A stretch of DNA of 64,000 nucleotides from Rhodobacteraceae bacterium EL129 (GTDB lineage: Bacteria > Pseudomonadota > Alphaproteobacteria > Rhodobacterales > Rhodobacteraceae): assembly GCA_900313005.1 (NCBI GenBank), contig ONZJ01000002.1, forward strand, positions 3,631,909 to 3,695,908, read 5' to 3'. A program made the position numbers and the translations under genes. This document shows positions 47,167 to 55,585 of the stretch, one piece after another (within the stretch, counting starts at the first letter, position 1; each line of letters begins with the position of its first letter). The notes under the pieces were generated by a model that was not told the DNA's origin, did no database searches, and was given only the letters and a program-made list of their open reading frames with translations.

Positions 47167-48726
47167 ATGACACAGCTCCGTGCGGCGATCTTCGCCGCAC
47201 TTTTTCTTTTTACAGGTGCGATGCCTCTTTTGGCGCAGGATGTTACCCTGACGTCTTCGGACGGCGCTGTCGAAATCTCGGGTGATTTGCTGGGATTTGA
47301 TGGTCAGTTCTACCGTATCGATACGATCTATGGCGAGCTGACAATCGATGGCACTGACGTAAAATGCGACGGGCCGGGGTGTCCTAATCTCGATCAATAT
47401 GTCGCTCGCGTGACCTTCTCCGGGTCTCCGACCATAGGGCGCGTTCTTATGCCTGGCCTGCTTGAAGCCTTTGCGATCAAGAGTGGGTTTGACTTGGAAC
47501 GACAAACCGTTTCTGACAGTGCTTTCAAATATCTGATCACTGACGCCAAAAATCTAAAACTGCTGGGTGAATTCACCTTCAAACTGACTAATGCGGACGA
47601 AGGTTTTGCGGACCTTCTGGCAAACGAGACCGATATCGTCATGTCCATGCGCGAAGTGCGCAAAGAAGAAATAGATCGCGGTCGCGACGCGGGTCTTGGC
47701 GATTTGTCCGCTCGTGGTCGCAATCGCGTGGTAGCCCTTGATGCCTTGGTGCCTGTGGTGTCTCCGACGAATCCCGTGCAGGACATCACGCCTGTGGAAT
47801 TGGCGGATGTATTGTCAGGTAAGCTGAACAATTGGGCGCTATTGGGCGGCCCAGATGCACCCATCGCAGTTCACATCGTCAGTGATGCCATCGGATTGGG
47901 ACAAGCGACACAAGATCAGGTCCTGAAGCCTGTCGGAGCACAGCCCAGCCCGAATGCGATTCAACATCCGACCGATCTTGCGTTGCTTGATGCAGTGATG
48001 ACTGACCCTTTTGCGATTGGTGTCACAAGTCGCTCGGAAACAGGCAACACTTGGACATTGGCGCTAAAGGGCAAATGCGGGTTCGCGATGGAAGCCACAC
48101 GACGGGCGGTCAAAACGGAAGATTATCCTCTGACCGCACCATTGTTTTTGTACATGCCGGCAAGGCGATATTCTAAACTCACCCGGGAATTTCTGACATA
48201 TCTCCGCGATCCGTCAGCCCAGCTGGTGATCCGACGCGCAGGTTTTGTGGATCAGGCACCGGAAGAGATCAAAATCAATGATCAAGGAGATCGGTTTGCC
48301 AACGCGATTGCGCGTGCGGGTGACGAAGTATCCTTGCGTGAGTTGCAGAAGATGGTGGAAACGCTGGCCCCCTTACGCCGGTTGACCACGACATTCCGGT
48401 TTGAACCAGGATCGGCCCGACTGGATGCGCAGTCGCGTTCTAACGTTCTGCAATTGGCCAAGTCGCTTGAGCTCGGACATTACGATGCGCGACGTTTGGT
48501 GTTTGTAGGCTTCAGTGATGGACAGGGCCCGGCTCCGGGCAATCTGACGATCGCAACCGACCGCGCAGAGGCTGTGATGAAGGCAGTGACTCGTGCTGCG
48601 GAAACAGCCAATCTAGACCGGATCGGGCTTGAGATCACCGCATTTGGCGAGGCGATGCCCATGGCTTGTGACAACAGTGAATGGGGGCGTCGTGTGAATC
48701 GCCGGGTCGAAGTCTGGGTGCGGTAG
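47167..48726 (+). CDS. Periplasmic binding-protein-like domain fused to OmpA C-terminal domain
   Basis: A 519-aa exported protein with signal peptide (residues 1-23, ending LLA-Q). A short N-terminal beta segment (DVTLTSSDGAVEISGDLLGF) is followed by a PstS-like substrate-binding domain (about 75-345: FSGSPTIGRVLMPGLLEAFA, TDIVMSMREV, TPVELADVLSGKLNNWALLGG). A C-terminal OmpA-like domain (about 390-519: FRFEPGSARLDAQSRSNVL, DGQGPAPGNLTIATDRAEAV, EWGRRVNRRVEVWV) should bind peptidoglycan. The ligand is unknown; SphX/PstS relatives bind phosphate. Probably in one unit with the preceding gene. Confidence 0.85.
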   Translation: MTQLRAAIFAALFLFTGAMPLLAQDVTLTSSDGAVEISGDLLGFDGQFYRIDTIYGELTIDGTDVKCDGPGCPNLDQYVARVTFSGSPTIGRVLMPGLLEAFAIKSGFDLERQTVSDSAFKYLITDAKNLKLLGEFTFKLTNADEGFADLLANETDIVMSMREVRKEEIDRGRDAGLGDLSARGRNRVVALDALVPVVSPTNPVQDITPVELADVLSGKLNNWALLGGPDAPIAVHIVSDAIGLGQATQDQVLKPVGAQPSPNAIQHPTDLALLDAVMTDPFAIGVTSRSETGNTWTLALKGKCGFAMEATRRAVKTEDYPLTAPLFLYMPARRYSKLTREFLTYLRDPSAQLVIRRAGFVDQAPEEIKINDQGDRFANAIARAGDEVSLRELQKMVETLAPLRRLTTTFRFEPGSARLDAQSRSNVLQLAKSLELGHYDARRLVFVGFSDGQGPAPGNLTIATDRAEAVMKAVTRAAETANLDRIGLEITAFGEAMPMACDNSEWGRRVNRRVEVWVR

Positions 48727-48732
48727 CTTGCG

Positions 48733-49497
48733 CTAAAGATACCCTTCTGAGCGAAAACTCAGTTCGCATGATTTCCCAATGACAATGTGGTCATGCAGGG
48801 TGAGACCCAAGGCATCACAAGCCTCACGGACCTTTTGGGTCATTGCGATATCTTCGGATGAAGGGGTCGGATCACCTGAGGGATGATTGTGGATCAGGAT
48901 CACAGCACTGGCGTTTAACTGCAATGCCCGTTTCACCACCTCCCGCGGATAGACAGGGACATGATCAACGGTACCGCGTGCCTGTTCTTCGTCGGCGATC
49001 AGCACGTTTTTACGATCCAGAAAGAAAATGCGGAACTGTTCGGTTTCGCGGTGGGCCATCGTCGTGTGGCAATAGGCAATCACCTTGTCCCAGCTGGAAA
49101 TGATCTGTCGTCGCATGATCTTGGAGCGGGCCAGCCGGTGGGCTGCAGCTTCTACAATCTTCAGCTCGCAAAACACCGCTTCGCCGATACCTTTGATCTG
49201 CTTGAGTTGGTGACTGTCGGCAGAAAGAACGCCGTTAAAATCTCCAAATTTGTCGAGCAATGCGCGCGCCAAGGGTTTCACGTCGCGTCGCGGAATGGCG
49301 CGGAAGAGGACAAGTTCCAGCATCTCATAGTCAGGTATGGCCTGAGCGCCACCCTTGAGAAAACGCTCTCGAAGGCGTTGGCGATGATCGCGGATGTAGG
49401 ATGGTGCTTGGCCATTGGACCACGTCTGTGTCGTGGGTGTTTCATCCTCTTCAAACAGAGGCAGAGACTGTTCCGCGAAGGTGTTGACGTTGCTCAT
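48733..49497 (-). CDS. radC: RadC-family JAB-domain protein
   Basis: A 254-aa RadC (UPF0758) protein. The N-terminal helix-hairpin-helix part (LVLFRAIPRRDVKPLARALLDKFGDFNGVLS, then IKGIGEAVFCELKIV) is followed by a JAB/MPN metalloprotease-like domain with HNHPSGDPTPSSED, the metal-binding H-x-H-x10-D motif. Despite the name, a DNA repair role is not established. A G-run directly abuts the ATG (GGGGGATG), leaving no normal spacing for a ribosome-binding site, which is odd. It is convergent with the PBP-OmpA gene, 6 bp from its stop. Confidence 0.92.
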   Translation of the reverse strand: MSNVNTFAEQSLPLFEEDETPTTQTWSNGQAPSYIRDHRQRLRERFLKGGAQAIPDYEMLELVLFRAIPRRDVKPLARALLDKFGDFNGVLSADSHQLKQIKGIGEAVFCELKIVEAAAHRLARSKIMRRQIISSWDKVIAYCHTTMAHRETEQFRIFFLDRKNVLIADEEQARGTVDHVPVYPREVVKRALQLNASAVILIHNHPSGDPTPSSEDIAMTQKVREACDALGLTLHDHIVIGKSCELSFRSEGYL

Positions 49498-49552
49498 CCC
49501 CCAATTTTGCGAGAACTTGGTTACTCAAATGTTAATCTGCGTTGAGGCCGAC

Positions 49553-49583
49553 AAAAAAGGGCGCACCTTCCGGCCCGCCCTTT
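49553..49583 (-). terminator. Terminator of dnaK-dnaJ
   Basis: On the minus strand AAAGGGCG pairs with CGCCCTTT, followed by further T to make a run of six. It lies about 23 bp downstream of the dnaJ stop. Confidence 0.85.
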
Positions 49584-49605
49584 GGCATTAAGAATCTGCG
49601 GGAGG

Positions 49606-50757
49606 TTAGCTTTTCATGCTGTCCCAAAAGCTTTTAACAGAAGAGAAAAAGCTTTTGCTTTCTGGGTTGTTGTCCTCGGACAGCTCGGCAAACTCTTTTA
49701 GCAGCTCTTTCTGTTTGGCGGTTAAATTCACCGGGGTTTCCACCGCCATTTCGATGAACATATCGCCAGTTCCACCGCCACGCAGGGCGGGCATTCCTTT
49801 GCCGCGCAAGCGCATTTGTCGCCCTGACTGGCTGCCTTCGGGGATTTTTACCCGACTGCGGCCACCGTCGATGGTGGGCACTTCGATGTCTCCACCCAAG
49901 GTGGCTTTGGCCATTGATACGGGCACACGGCAAAACAGATTGGTCTCTTCACGCTCGAATAGCTCGTGCTGGGCCACTTCGATGAAAATATAAAGATCAC
50001 CTGTTGGGCCACCACGCATTCCGGCTTCGCCCTCACCCGCTAGACGAATGCGCGTGCCTGTTTCAACGCCGGCCGGGATGTTCACGTTAAGCGAACGGTC
50101 TTTTTCAACCCGGCCTTGGCCCGAGCATGCGTTACAGGGGTTTGAGATGATCTGGCCCATGCCCGTACACGTCGGGCAAGTGCGTTCAACGGTGAAGAAT
50201 CCTTGCTGCGCACGAACCTTACCCATGCCGGAACAAGTCGGACATGTGGAGGGCTCGGCGCCACCTTCGGCACCAGATCCTTCGCAGGACCCGCAAGACA
50301 CAGATGTGGGTACGTTGATCGTCTTTTGCAGGCCGCTGTACGCCTCTTCGAGAGTGACACGCAGGTTATAGCGTAGATCGGCCCCGCGAGAGGCGCGACC
50401 CCGGCCACCCTGGCCGCCGCGTCCCCCCATGAAATCGCCAAAAAGGTCATCGAACACGTCTGAAAACGCACTGGCAAAGTCGCCTTGGTTGCCAAAGCCA
50501 CCGCCCTGACGTCCGCCGCCGCCCATACCACCTTCAAAGGCTGCATGGCCGAACCGATCATAGGCCGCCTTCTTTTCGGGGTCTTTCAGAACATCATAAG
50601 CTTCGCCGGCTTCTTTGAACTGCTTCTCGGAATCCGGGTTGTCCTTGTTGCGATCTGGATGCAGCTCTTTCGCTTTGCCGCGATAGGCTTTCTTAATCTC
50701 GTCGGCCGAGGCCCCTTTGGAGAGCCCAAGCACGTCGTAATAGTCACGTTTGGCCAT
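49606..50757 (-). CDS. dnaJ: Chaperone DnaJ (Hsp40)
   Basis: Co-chaperone delivering substrates to DnaK and stimulating its ATPase. The 383-aa protein has all type I domains: J domain with HPD ([13 protein letters not shown]), a Gly/Phe-rich region (about 75-120), and a zinc-finger domain with four C-x-x-C repeats ([32 protein letters not shown]). C-terminal substrate domains complete it. A good AAAGGAG site precedes the ATG. It lies 77 bp downstream of dnaK across a strong intercistronic hairpin. Confidence 0.98.
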   Translation of the reverse strand: MAKRDYYDVLGLSKGASADEIKKAYRGKAKELHPDRNKDNPDSEKQFKEAGEAYDVLKDPEKKAAYDRFGHAAFEGGMGGGGRQGGGFGNQGDFASAFSDVFDDLFGDFMGGRGGQGGRGRASRGADLRYNLRVTLEEAYSGLQKTINVPTSVSCGSCEGSGAEGGAEPSTCPTCSGMGKVRAQQGFFTVERTCPTCTGMGQIISNPCNACSGQGRVEKDRSLNVNIPAGVETGTRIRLAGEGEAGMRGGPTGDLYIFIEVAQHELFEREETNLFCRVPVSMAKATLGGDIEVPTIDGGRSRVKIPEGSQSGRQMRLRGKGMPALRGGGTGDMFIEMAVETPVNLTAKQKELLKEFAELSEDNNPESKSFFSSVKSFWDSMKS

Positions 50758-50780
50758 TGAAGAACTCCTTTGTGGGAACG

Positions 50781-50815
50781 ATCAGGGCCGGCCCGGTTGT
50801 CGGACCGGCCCTGAT
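50781..50815 (-). other. Intercistronic hairpin between dnaK and dnaJ
   Basis: Perfect 11-bp arms ATCAGGGCCGG / CCGGCCCTGAT with a 13-nt loop lie 19 bp downstream of the dnaK stop. There is no T-run after it in the transcribed direction, so it is more likely an RNA-stabilising or partial-termination element than a full terminator. Confidence 0.7.
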
Positions 50816-50834
50816 GATGTTCCCGGGTCTCGCG

Positions 50835-52745
50835 TCAGGCGCGCTTGTCGTCGTCAAGGTCTTCGAAGTCAGCGTCGACGATATCGTCTTCACCGGCTTC
50901 GTCAGCGGCCATAGGCTCGCCTTCGCCCTCTTCGGCTTGCGCCTTGTAGATCGCTTCGCCCAAACGCATTGCAACTTCGGTGACGTTCTGGATACCGGCC
51001 TTGATCTTGTCGGCGGTGACGTCGTCTTTTTCCAGCTCGTCTTTCAGCGCGGCAACAGCCAGCTCAATCGCCTCAACAGTCGTTGGGTCGACTTTCTCGC
51101 CGTGCTCCTCGACTGATTTCTCGGTCGAGTTGATCAGGCTTTCGGCTTGGTTCCGGCTTTCCACCAGCTCGCGGCGCTCTTTGTCCGACTCGGCGTTGTC
51201 CTCGGCGTCTTTGACCATCTTTTCGATGTCTTCGTCGCTGAGACCACCTGAGGCCTGGATCGTGATCTGCTGTTCCTTGCCAGTGCCCTTGTCCTTGGCA
51301 CCCACGGACACGATGCCGTTGGCGTCGATGTCAAAGGTCACTTCGATCTGTGGCATGCCGCGCGGAGCAGGTGGGATGTTTTCCAGATTGAACTGGCCCA
51401 GCATCTTGTTGTCGGTCGCCATTTCACGTTCACCTTGGAACACACGGATCGTCACGGCCGATTGGTTGTCTTCGGCGGTTGAGAAGATCTGCGATTTGTT
51501 CGTCGGGATCGTCGTGTTGCGGTCGATCAGACGGGTGAACACGCCACCCAGGGTTTCGATGCCCAGTGACAGAGGCGTCACGTCCAACAGAACAACGTCT
51601 TTGACGTCGCCTTGCAGAACACCGGCCTGAATGGCGGCACCCATGGCAACCACTTCGTCAGGGTTCACACCCTTGTGGGGTTCCTTGCCGAAGAACTTGG
51701 TCACTTCTTCGACCACGCGTGGCATCCGGGTCATACCGCCGACCAGAACAATCTCATCGATTTCATTGGCGGACATGCCCGCGTCTTTCAACGCGGCCTG
51801 ACATGGCTTGATCGAGGCTTTGATCAGATCACCGACTAGGCTTTCCAGCTTGGCGCGGGTCAATTTCATCACCATGTGCAAGGGCTGACCATCTGCACCC
51901 ATCGAGATGAACGGTTGGTTGATTTCGGTTTGCGAGGCGCTCGACAGTTCAATCTTGGCTTTTTCGGCGGCTTCTTTCAGACGCTGAAGAGCCATCTTGT
52001 CTTTGGTCAGATCGACGCTGTTTTCTTTTTTGAACTCATCCGCCAGATAGTTGACGATGCGCATGTCAAAGTCTTCACCGCCAAGGAAGGTGTCGCCGTT
52101 GGTGGATTTGACTTCAAAGAGGCCATCGTCAATTTCAAGAATGGTCACGTCGAATGTCCCACCGCCGAGGTCATAGACCGCGATGGTGTGGGTGTTTTCC
52201 TTGTCGAGACCATAGGCCAGCGCAGCAGCTGTCGGTTCGTTGATGATCCGCAGCACTTCGAGGCCAGCGATCTTACCGGCGTCTTTGGTGGCTTGACGCT
52301 GAGCGTCATTGAAGTAGGCAGGCACCGTGATCACGGCTTGCGTGACATCTTCGCCAAGATAACTCTCAGCGGTTTCTTTCATCTTGCCGAGGATGAAGGC
52401 AGAGATTTGCGAAGGTGAGTACTTCTCACCCTGCGCTTCGACCCATGCGTCGCCATTGCCGCCATCAATCACATTGAACGGCATGTTCTTCTTGTCTTTG
52501 GCCAAATCCGCATCATCAGCACGACGGCCGATCAGACGCTTTACACCGAAGACAGTGTTGGAGGGGTTGGTGACGGCCTGGCGTTTCGCCGGCTGGCCTA
52601 CAAGGCGCTCGTCATCTGTAAAGGCGACGATAGATGGCGTGGTGCGGGCACCTTCGCTGTTCTCAATGACGCGGGGTTGGCTGCCATCCATGATGGCGAC
52701 ACAGCTGTTGGTGGTTCCGAGGTCAATTCCGATGACTTTGGACAT
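50835..52745 (-). CDS. dnaK: Chaperone DnaK (Hsp70)
   Basis: Main ATP-dependent folding chaperone. The 636-aa protein shows the phosphate loop [38 protein letters not shown] and the connect motif [12 protein letters not shown]. Substrate-binding domain wording is [14 protein letters not shown] and [20 protein letters not shown]. The lid is followed by an acidic tail ([17 protein letters not shown]). It is transcribed from an RpoH-like promoter at 52858-52887 and followed by dnaJ. HrcA and GrpE genes lie 50 kb away at the window's left edge. Confidence 0.99.
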   Translation of the reverse strand: MSKVIGIDLGTTNSCVAIMDGSQPRVIENSEGARTTPSIVAFTDDERLVGQPAKRQAVTNPSNTVFGVKRLIGRRADDADLAKDKKNMPFNVIDGGNGDAWVEAQGEKYSPSQISAFILGKMKETAESYLGEDVTQAVITVPAYFNDAQRQATKDAGKIAGLEVLRIINEPTAAALAYGLDKENTHTIAVYDLGGGTFDVTILEIDDGLFEVKSTNGDTFLGGEDFDMRIVNYLADEFKKENSVDLTKDKMALQRLKEAAEKAKIELSSASQTEINQPFISMGADGQPLHMVMKLTRAKLESLVGDLIKASIKPCQAALKDAGMSANEIDEIVLVGGMTRMPRVVEEVTKFFGKEPHKGVNPDEVVAMGAAIQAGVLQGDVKDVVLLDVTPLSLGIETLGGVFTRLIDRNTTIPTNKSQIFSTAEDNQSAVTIRVFQGEREMATDNKMLGQFNLENIPPAPRGMPQIEVTFDIDANGIVSVGAKDKGTGKEQQITIQASGGLSDEDIEKMVKDAEDNAESDKERRELVESRNQAESLINSTEKSVEEHGEKVDPTTVEAIELAVAALKDELEKDDVTADKIKAGIQNVTEVAMRLGEAIYKAQAEEGEGEPMAADEAGEDDIVDADFEDLDDDKRA

Positions 52746-52857
52746 GTTTTTGATCCCTTCTACTTAAGGCGATGTTACAAGGCTCTGACCCGTTGTGGCA
52801 TCAGCGCCCAGAAGTTGAAGCGGGCCTGCACGCGTACAGTTCCCACGGTTCTGGGCG

Positions 52858-52887
52858 TATATAGGCAGGCCCAAGTGACCCTGCAAG
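52858..52887 (-). promoter_or_regulatory. RpoH (sigma-32)-type promoter of dnaK
   Basis: On the minus strand CTTGCA (52887-52882), a 16-bp spacer and CCTATATA (52865-52858) match the alphaproteobacterial heat-shock promoter pattern CTTG / CYATAT. The dnaK ATG lies about 110 bp downstream. No CIRCE repeat is present, so heat control is expected through RpoH rather than HrcA. Confidence 0.58.
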
Positions 52888-52943
52888 CGTCGGACAAGGG
52901 CGTAAATCGCTATTTTTGCGTAAAATCGCAAGAAGATGCGGAT

Positions 52944-53567
52944 ATGAGGCAAGATTCGATGACAATCCCCACTTTAACCGTCCGCGGGTTTGACATTTTC
53001 AAGGAGCTACTCGATGCGCATGCGCAAGCTGAAATGCTGGGCGATCTGCGCGATGTGGCTCGCTTGGCGCCTCCTTTCTCTCCACAGACACCCTATGGCA
53101 AACCCATGTCGGTGCAGCTGACCTCAGCCGGGAAATATGGATGGTTTTCAGATGCAACGGGATATCGTTATGTCCAGCAACACCCGAATGGAAAGACCTG
53201 GCCGACGATTCCACCTTCCGTTTTAAAAGTGTGGCAACAGCTGGTTGACCATAGCCGTCTGCCCGACTGTTGTTTGATCAACTTTTATGGGGAAGGGGCG
53301 CGTATGGGTCTGCATCAGGACAAGGATGAGGCCGATTTCAGCTGGCCTGTCCTGTCGATCTCTTTGGGAGATGAGGGTTTGTTCCGGATCGGCAACACGT
53401 CTCGCGGCGGTAAGACTGAAAGTCTTTGGCTCAGCTCTGGGGATGTGGTCGTTATGGGCGGTGAGGCGCGACTGACCTACCATGGAGTGGATCGGATCAA
53501 GTTCGGCTCGTCCTCGCTTTTGTCCAAAGGCGGGCGGATCAACTTAACGTTGCGGGTTGTTGACTAG
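52944..53567 (+). CDS. alkB: AlkB-family Fe(II)/2-oxoglutarate dioxygenase
   Basis: Oxidative demethylase for alkylated bases (1-methyladenine, 3-methylcytosine) or RNA. With the start at 52944 it is 207 aa. Iron ligands are His124 and Asp126 (GLHQDKDEADF) and His180 (LTYHGVDRI). The 2-oxoglutarate arginines are Arg198 and Arg204 (GRINLTLR). NFYGEGARMGLHQDKDE is strong AlkB wording. The frame is open upstream through the dnaK 5' end to 52677, which I reject; an ATG at 52959 is an alternative start. It is divergent from dnaK. Confidence 0.92.
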   Translation: MRQDSMTIPTLTVRGFDIFKELLDAHAQAEMLGDLRDVARLAPPFSPQTPYGKPMSVQLTSAGKYGWFSDATGYRYVQQHPNGKTWPTIPPSVLKVWQQLVDHSRLPDCCLINFYGEGARMGLHQDKDEADFSWPVLSISLGDEGLFRIGNTSRGGKTESLWLSSGDVVVMGGEARLTYHGVDRIKFGSSSLLSKGGRINLTLRVVD

Positions 53568-53574
53568 CTCAGTG

Positions 53575-53603
53575 GCCCGGCTCTGAACGGATCAGTGCCG
53601 GGC
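53575..53603. terminator. Hairpin between convergent alkB and CAP gene (weak terminator candidate)
   Basis: 7-bp arms GCCCGGC / GCCGGGC with a 15-nt loop, followed only by GTTGTTG on the plus strand. Possible shared terminator, poor U-tract. Confidence 0.35.
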
Positions 53604-53613
53604 GTTGTTGAAA

Positions 53614-54447
53614 TCAGGATCCGAAGTCCATCCAGTCGTAAAAACCAATCGTGAAGAAGGTGAGAGGCTCGTTGGTGGGCTCAGGCGTCACTGGGACATC
53701 GGGAACGGGCTGAGGGGCCGGCTGCAGTCCCAGCAGATCAGCGAGCGTGTCAAAGAGCGACACATCAAACGGCGTAAATTCAAAAGTGTCGGAATACCTG
53801 CCTGTGCCCAAGGGATCCCATGGGGGCGGCCCATCAGGCTGGATGACAGGGATCACTGGTCCGGGCGCCGGAGGTTGTGGAGGCGTAGGTGCCGGAGGCT
53901 CGGGCTGTGTCGGTACTGTCGGCACATCCACAACCAAAGGTGGTTCAGGTTCAGGCGGAGTGGAAGGCTCAGGTGCTGGCGGAGTCACCGGGTCAGGTGT
54001 CGAGGTTGCGTCCGTTGTGCCAAAGTTCTGCGTGACCATGACGCTGTCAAAGTTGTCGAAGTCACCTCGCTCAATCCCGATCCCTATCTCTTCGAAGTTG
54101 TCATTCAGGATGTTTGCGCGGTGGCCGGGGCTGTTCATCAGGCTTTCGTGCAAATTGCGCACATCGTCCTCCAGACCTTGCGCGCCGCGTTCAGATTGCC
54201 AGGCGATGTTTTCGCCCCAGGTCCAGTTGCCCTCAAGCCTGTATCCTGCTTCGACAATGCGGTCCCCCGCCGAAGAACCGGCCTGGCCCGTATGAGAAAA
54301 CGTATCTGTATCCAGCATCCATTCGCTGTGATCTTCGCTGGCTTCGTTCAAGTCGCCGTTGATGCGCAACGGATCCAGGCCGGCATTTGCGCGTTCTTCG
54401 TTGATTAGCTCAAGCATAAGCCGTTCGAGTGCATTGGGTTGTGACAT
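53614..54447 (-). CDS. CAP-domain protein with proline-rich linker and no signal peptide
   Basis: A 277-aa acidic protein. Residues about 8-145 are a CAP/SCP domain (LMLELINEERANAGLDPL, EDHSEWMLDTDTFSHTG, WGENIAWQ, NLHESLMNSPGHRANIL, IGIGIERGDF). A long Pro/Glu-rich linker follows (about 150-215, with repeated PEP, PPEP and PAPTPPQP units). The C-terminal part (RYSDTFEFTPFDVSLFDTLADLLGL) ends DWMDFGS. It has no N-terminal signal peptide. The acidic, calcium-binding-like composition would fit type I secretion through the C-terminus, but no RTX repeats are present. A plus-strand frame of 267 codons over the same DNA is a shadow. Function unknown. Confidence 0.8.
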   Translation of the reverse strand: MSQPNALERLMLELINEERANAGLDPLRINGDLNEASEDHSEWMLDTDTFSHTGQAGSSAGDRIVEAGYRLEGNWTWGENIAWQSERGAQGLEDDVRNLHESLMNSPGHRANILNDNFEEIGIGIERGDFDNFDSVMVTQNFGTTDATSTPDPVTPPAPEPSTPPEPEPPLVVDVPTVPTQPEPPAPTPPQPPAPGPVIPVIQPDGPPPWDPLGTGRYSDTFEFTPFDVSLFDTLADLLGLQPAPQPVPDVPVTPEPTNEPLTFFTIGFYDWMDFGS

Positions 54448-54630
54448 CTTTCTGATTCCTTTGCTGCGGGGCCTCGCGCGGAAGCTGTCAGCGTGGCGTC
54501 AGGTCGACAATGGTACGCAGCATATCGGGCTTACACAGGCGGAGCATTGCGAAAACACAAGGAATTCGTCGGCGACAATTTGAGGACAATGCAACCGTGT
54601 GGGACGCGTTGGGTGATTGCCCGACTTAGA

Positions 54631-55452
54631 TCAGCGTCGTGCGGACCAGCTGCTGGACGCGTATTGACGGGTATAAAATTCGCCCATCATCCCGATCATG
54701 ATCATCGTGATCGCAAGAGTTAGCGTATAATTGTAATCCGAATTGCGCGGAAAATAGTTCATGAAAACAAAGCCGCGCGCCTGATCAATCGTGTGAAACA
54801 GGGGATGCCAGTCGAACATCGCGATCATAAATCCAGGAAGGGTATTGGCGACAAACATCTTGCCTGAACAAATCATGCTGGCACGTTGATACACGGTCGT
54901 GAAAATCCCAACCACACCCGGCGCCCATGGTTTGAGTGCAAGAAGGATCAACCCAAGTGCAACGCCCGAGAACCATGAAAGCAGTAACATCGCATAGGCC
55001 GGAATCGGTCGGTCAATTGTGATCGGAGTGAATGCGACGTGGTAGATAAAGAGGATCACCACCAATGATAGCGTTTGCACATACAGAACGCTTAGCGATG
55101 ATGCGCAAATCGAGATGATGGTATTCATCGGCGCATGCAGCATCATCGGCGAAGTCGGACCCTCCGACCCGACAACGGCGCCCAGTGCCTTGGTGTGGGT
55201 AAGGAAAAGAAAGATGCCAGACATGATGTAAAGCAAGAAATCTCCACGCAGAGCCGCACCACGTAATCCAAGAATGACGAACATAATGTAGAAGGCTAGG
55301 ACGAACATGACTGTCACCAGCATATTGCTGAGGATCGCCAGAATAGCGTTACCATGCGCCTTGCGCACATCGCGCACGATGGCGTGATAAATCAGCTCGC
55401 CTGTTGAAACGATGGACTGAAGGGTCGATCTGGGTTGAACGTTCTGAAACAT
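54631..55452 (-). CDS. ABC-2-type capsule/polysaccharide export permease (KpsM-like)
   Basis: Inner-membrane permease of the KpsM/Wzm type, 273 aa with about six helices (for example NMLVTVMFVLAFYIMFVILGL, TLSLVVILFIYHVAF, AMLLLSWFSGVALGLILLAL). The stretch RASMICSGKMFVANTLPGFM and FDWHPLFHTIDQARGFVFMNYFPRN is typical of capsule exporters. Such a permease needs an ATPase (KpsT/Wzt), which is not adjacent: on one side is a CAP-protein gene, on the other the divergent cysQ. No inner or outer-membrane export partner (KpsE/KpsD) is in the window either. The 183 bp downstream of it, before the CAP gene, hold no recognised feature. Confidence 0.88.
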   Translation of the reverse strand: MFQNVQPRSTLQSIVSTGELIYHAIVRDVRKAHGNAILAILSNMLVTVMFVLAFYIMFVILGLRGAALRGDFLLYIMSGIFLFLTHTKALGAVVGSEGPTSPMMLHAPMNTIISICASSLSVLYVQTLSLVVILFIYHVAFTPITIDRPIPAYAMLLLSWFSGVALGLILLALKPWAPGVVGIFTTVYQRASMICSGKMFVANTLPGFMIAMFDWHPLFHTIDQARGFVFMNYFPRNSDYNYTLTLAITMIMIGMMGEFYTRQYASSSWSARR

Positions 55453-55585
55453 ACGCCTGCTTTGCTGCCTTGCGAATAATTGACACGGATTTCTTGTCGT
55501 TCCGTTACTGCCGTACCATAAGGGGACAAATTTAACGGATCAACAGATGCCTGCTGAATATGGGGGTATCTTGGAGGAGCAAGTC

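Noticed and set aside
50980..51630. 216-codon frame antisense to dnaK
   Set aside because: Ser-rich shadow of dnaK codons.
52677..52943. N-terminal extension of the alkB frame
   Set aside because: It would run through the dnaK start and promoter; AlkB proteins are about 200 aa.
53605..54408. 267-codon plus-strand frame over the CAP gene
   Set aside because: Arg/Gly-rich shadow of the proline-rich linker; the minus-strand frame has a clear CAP domain.
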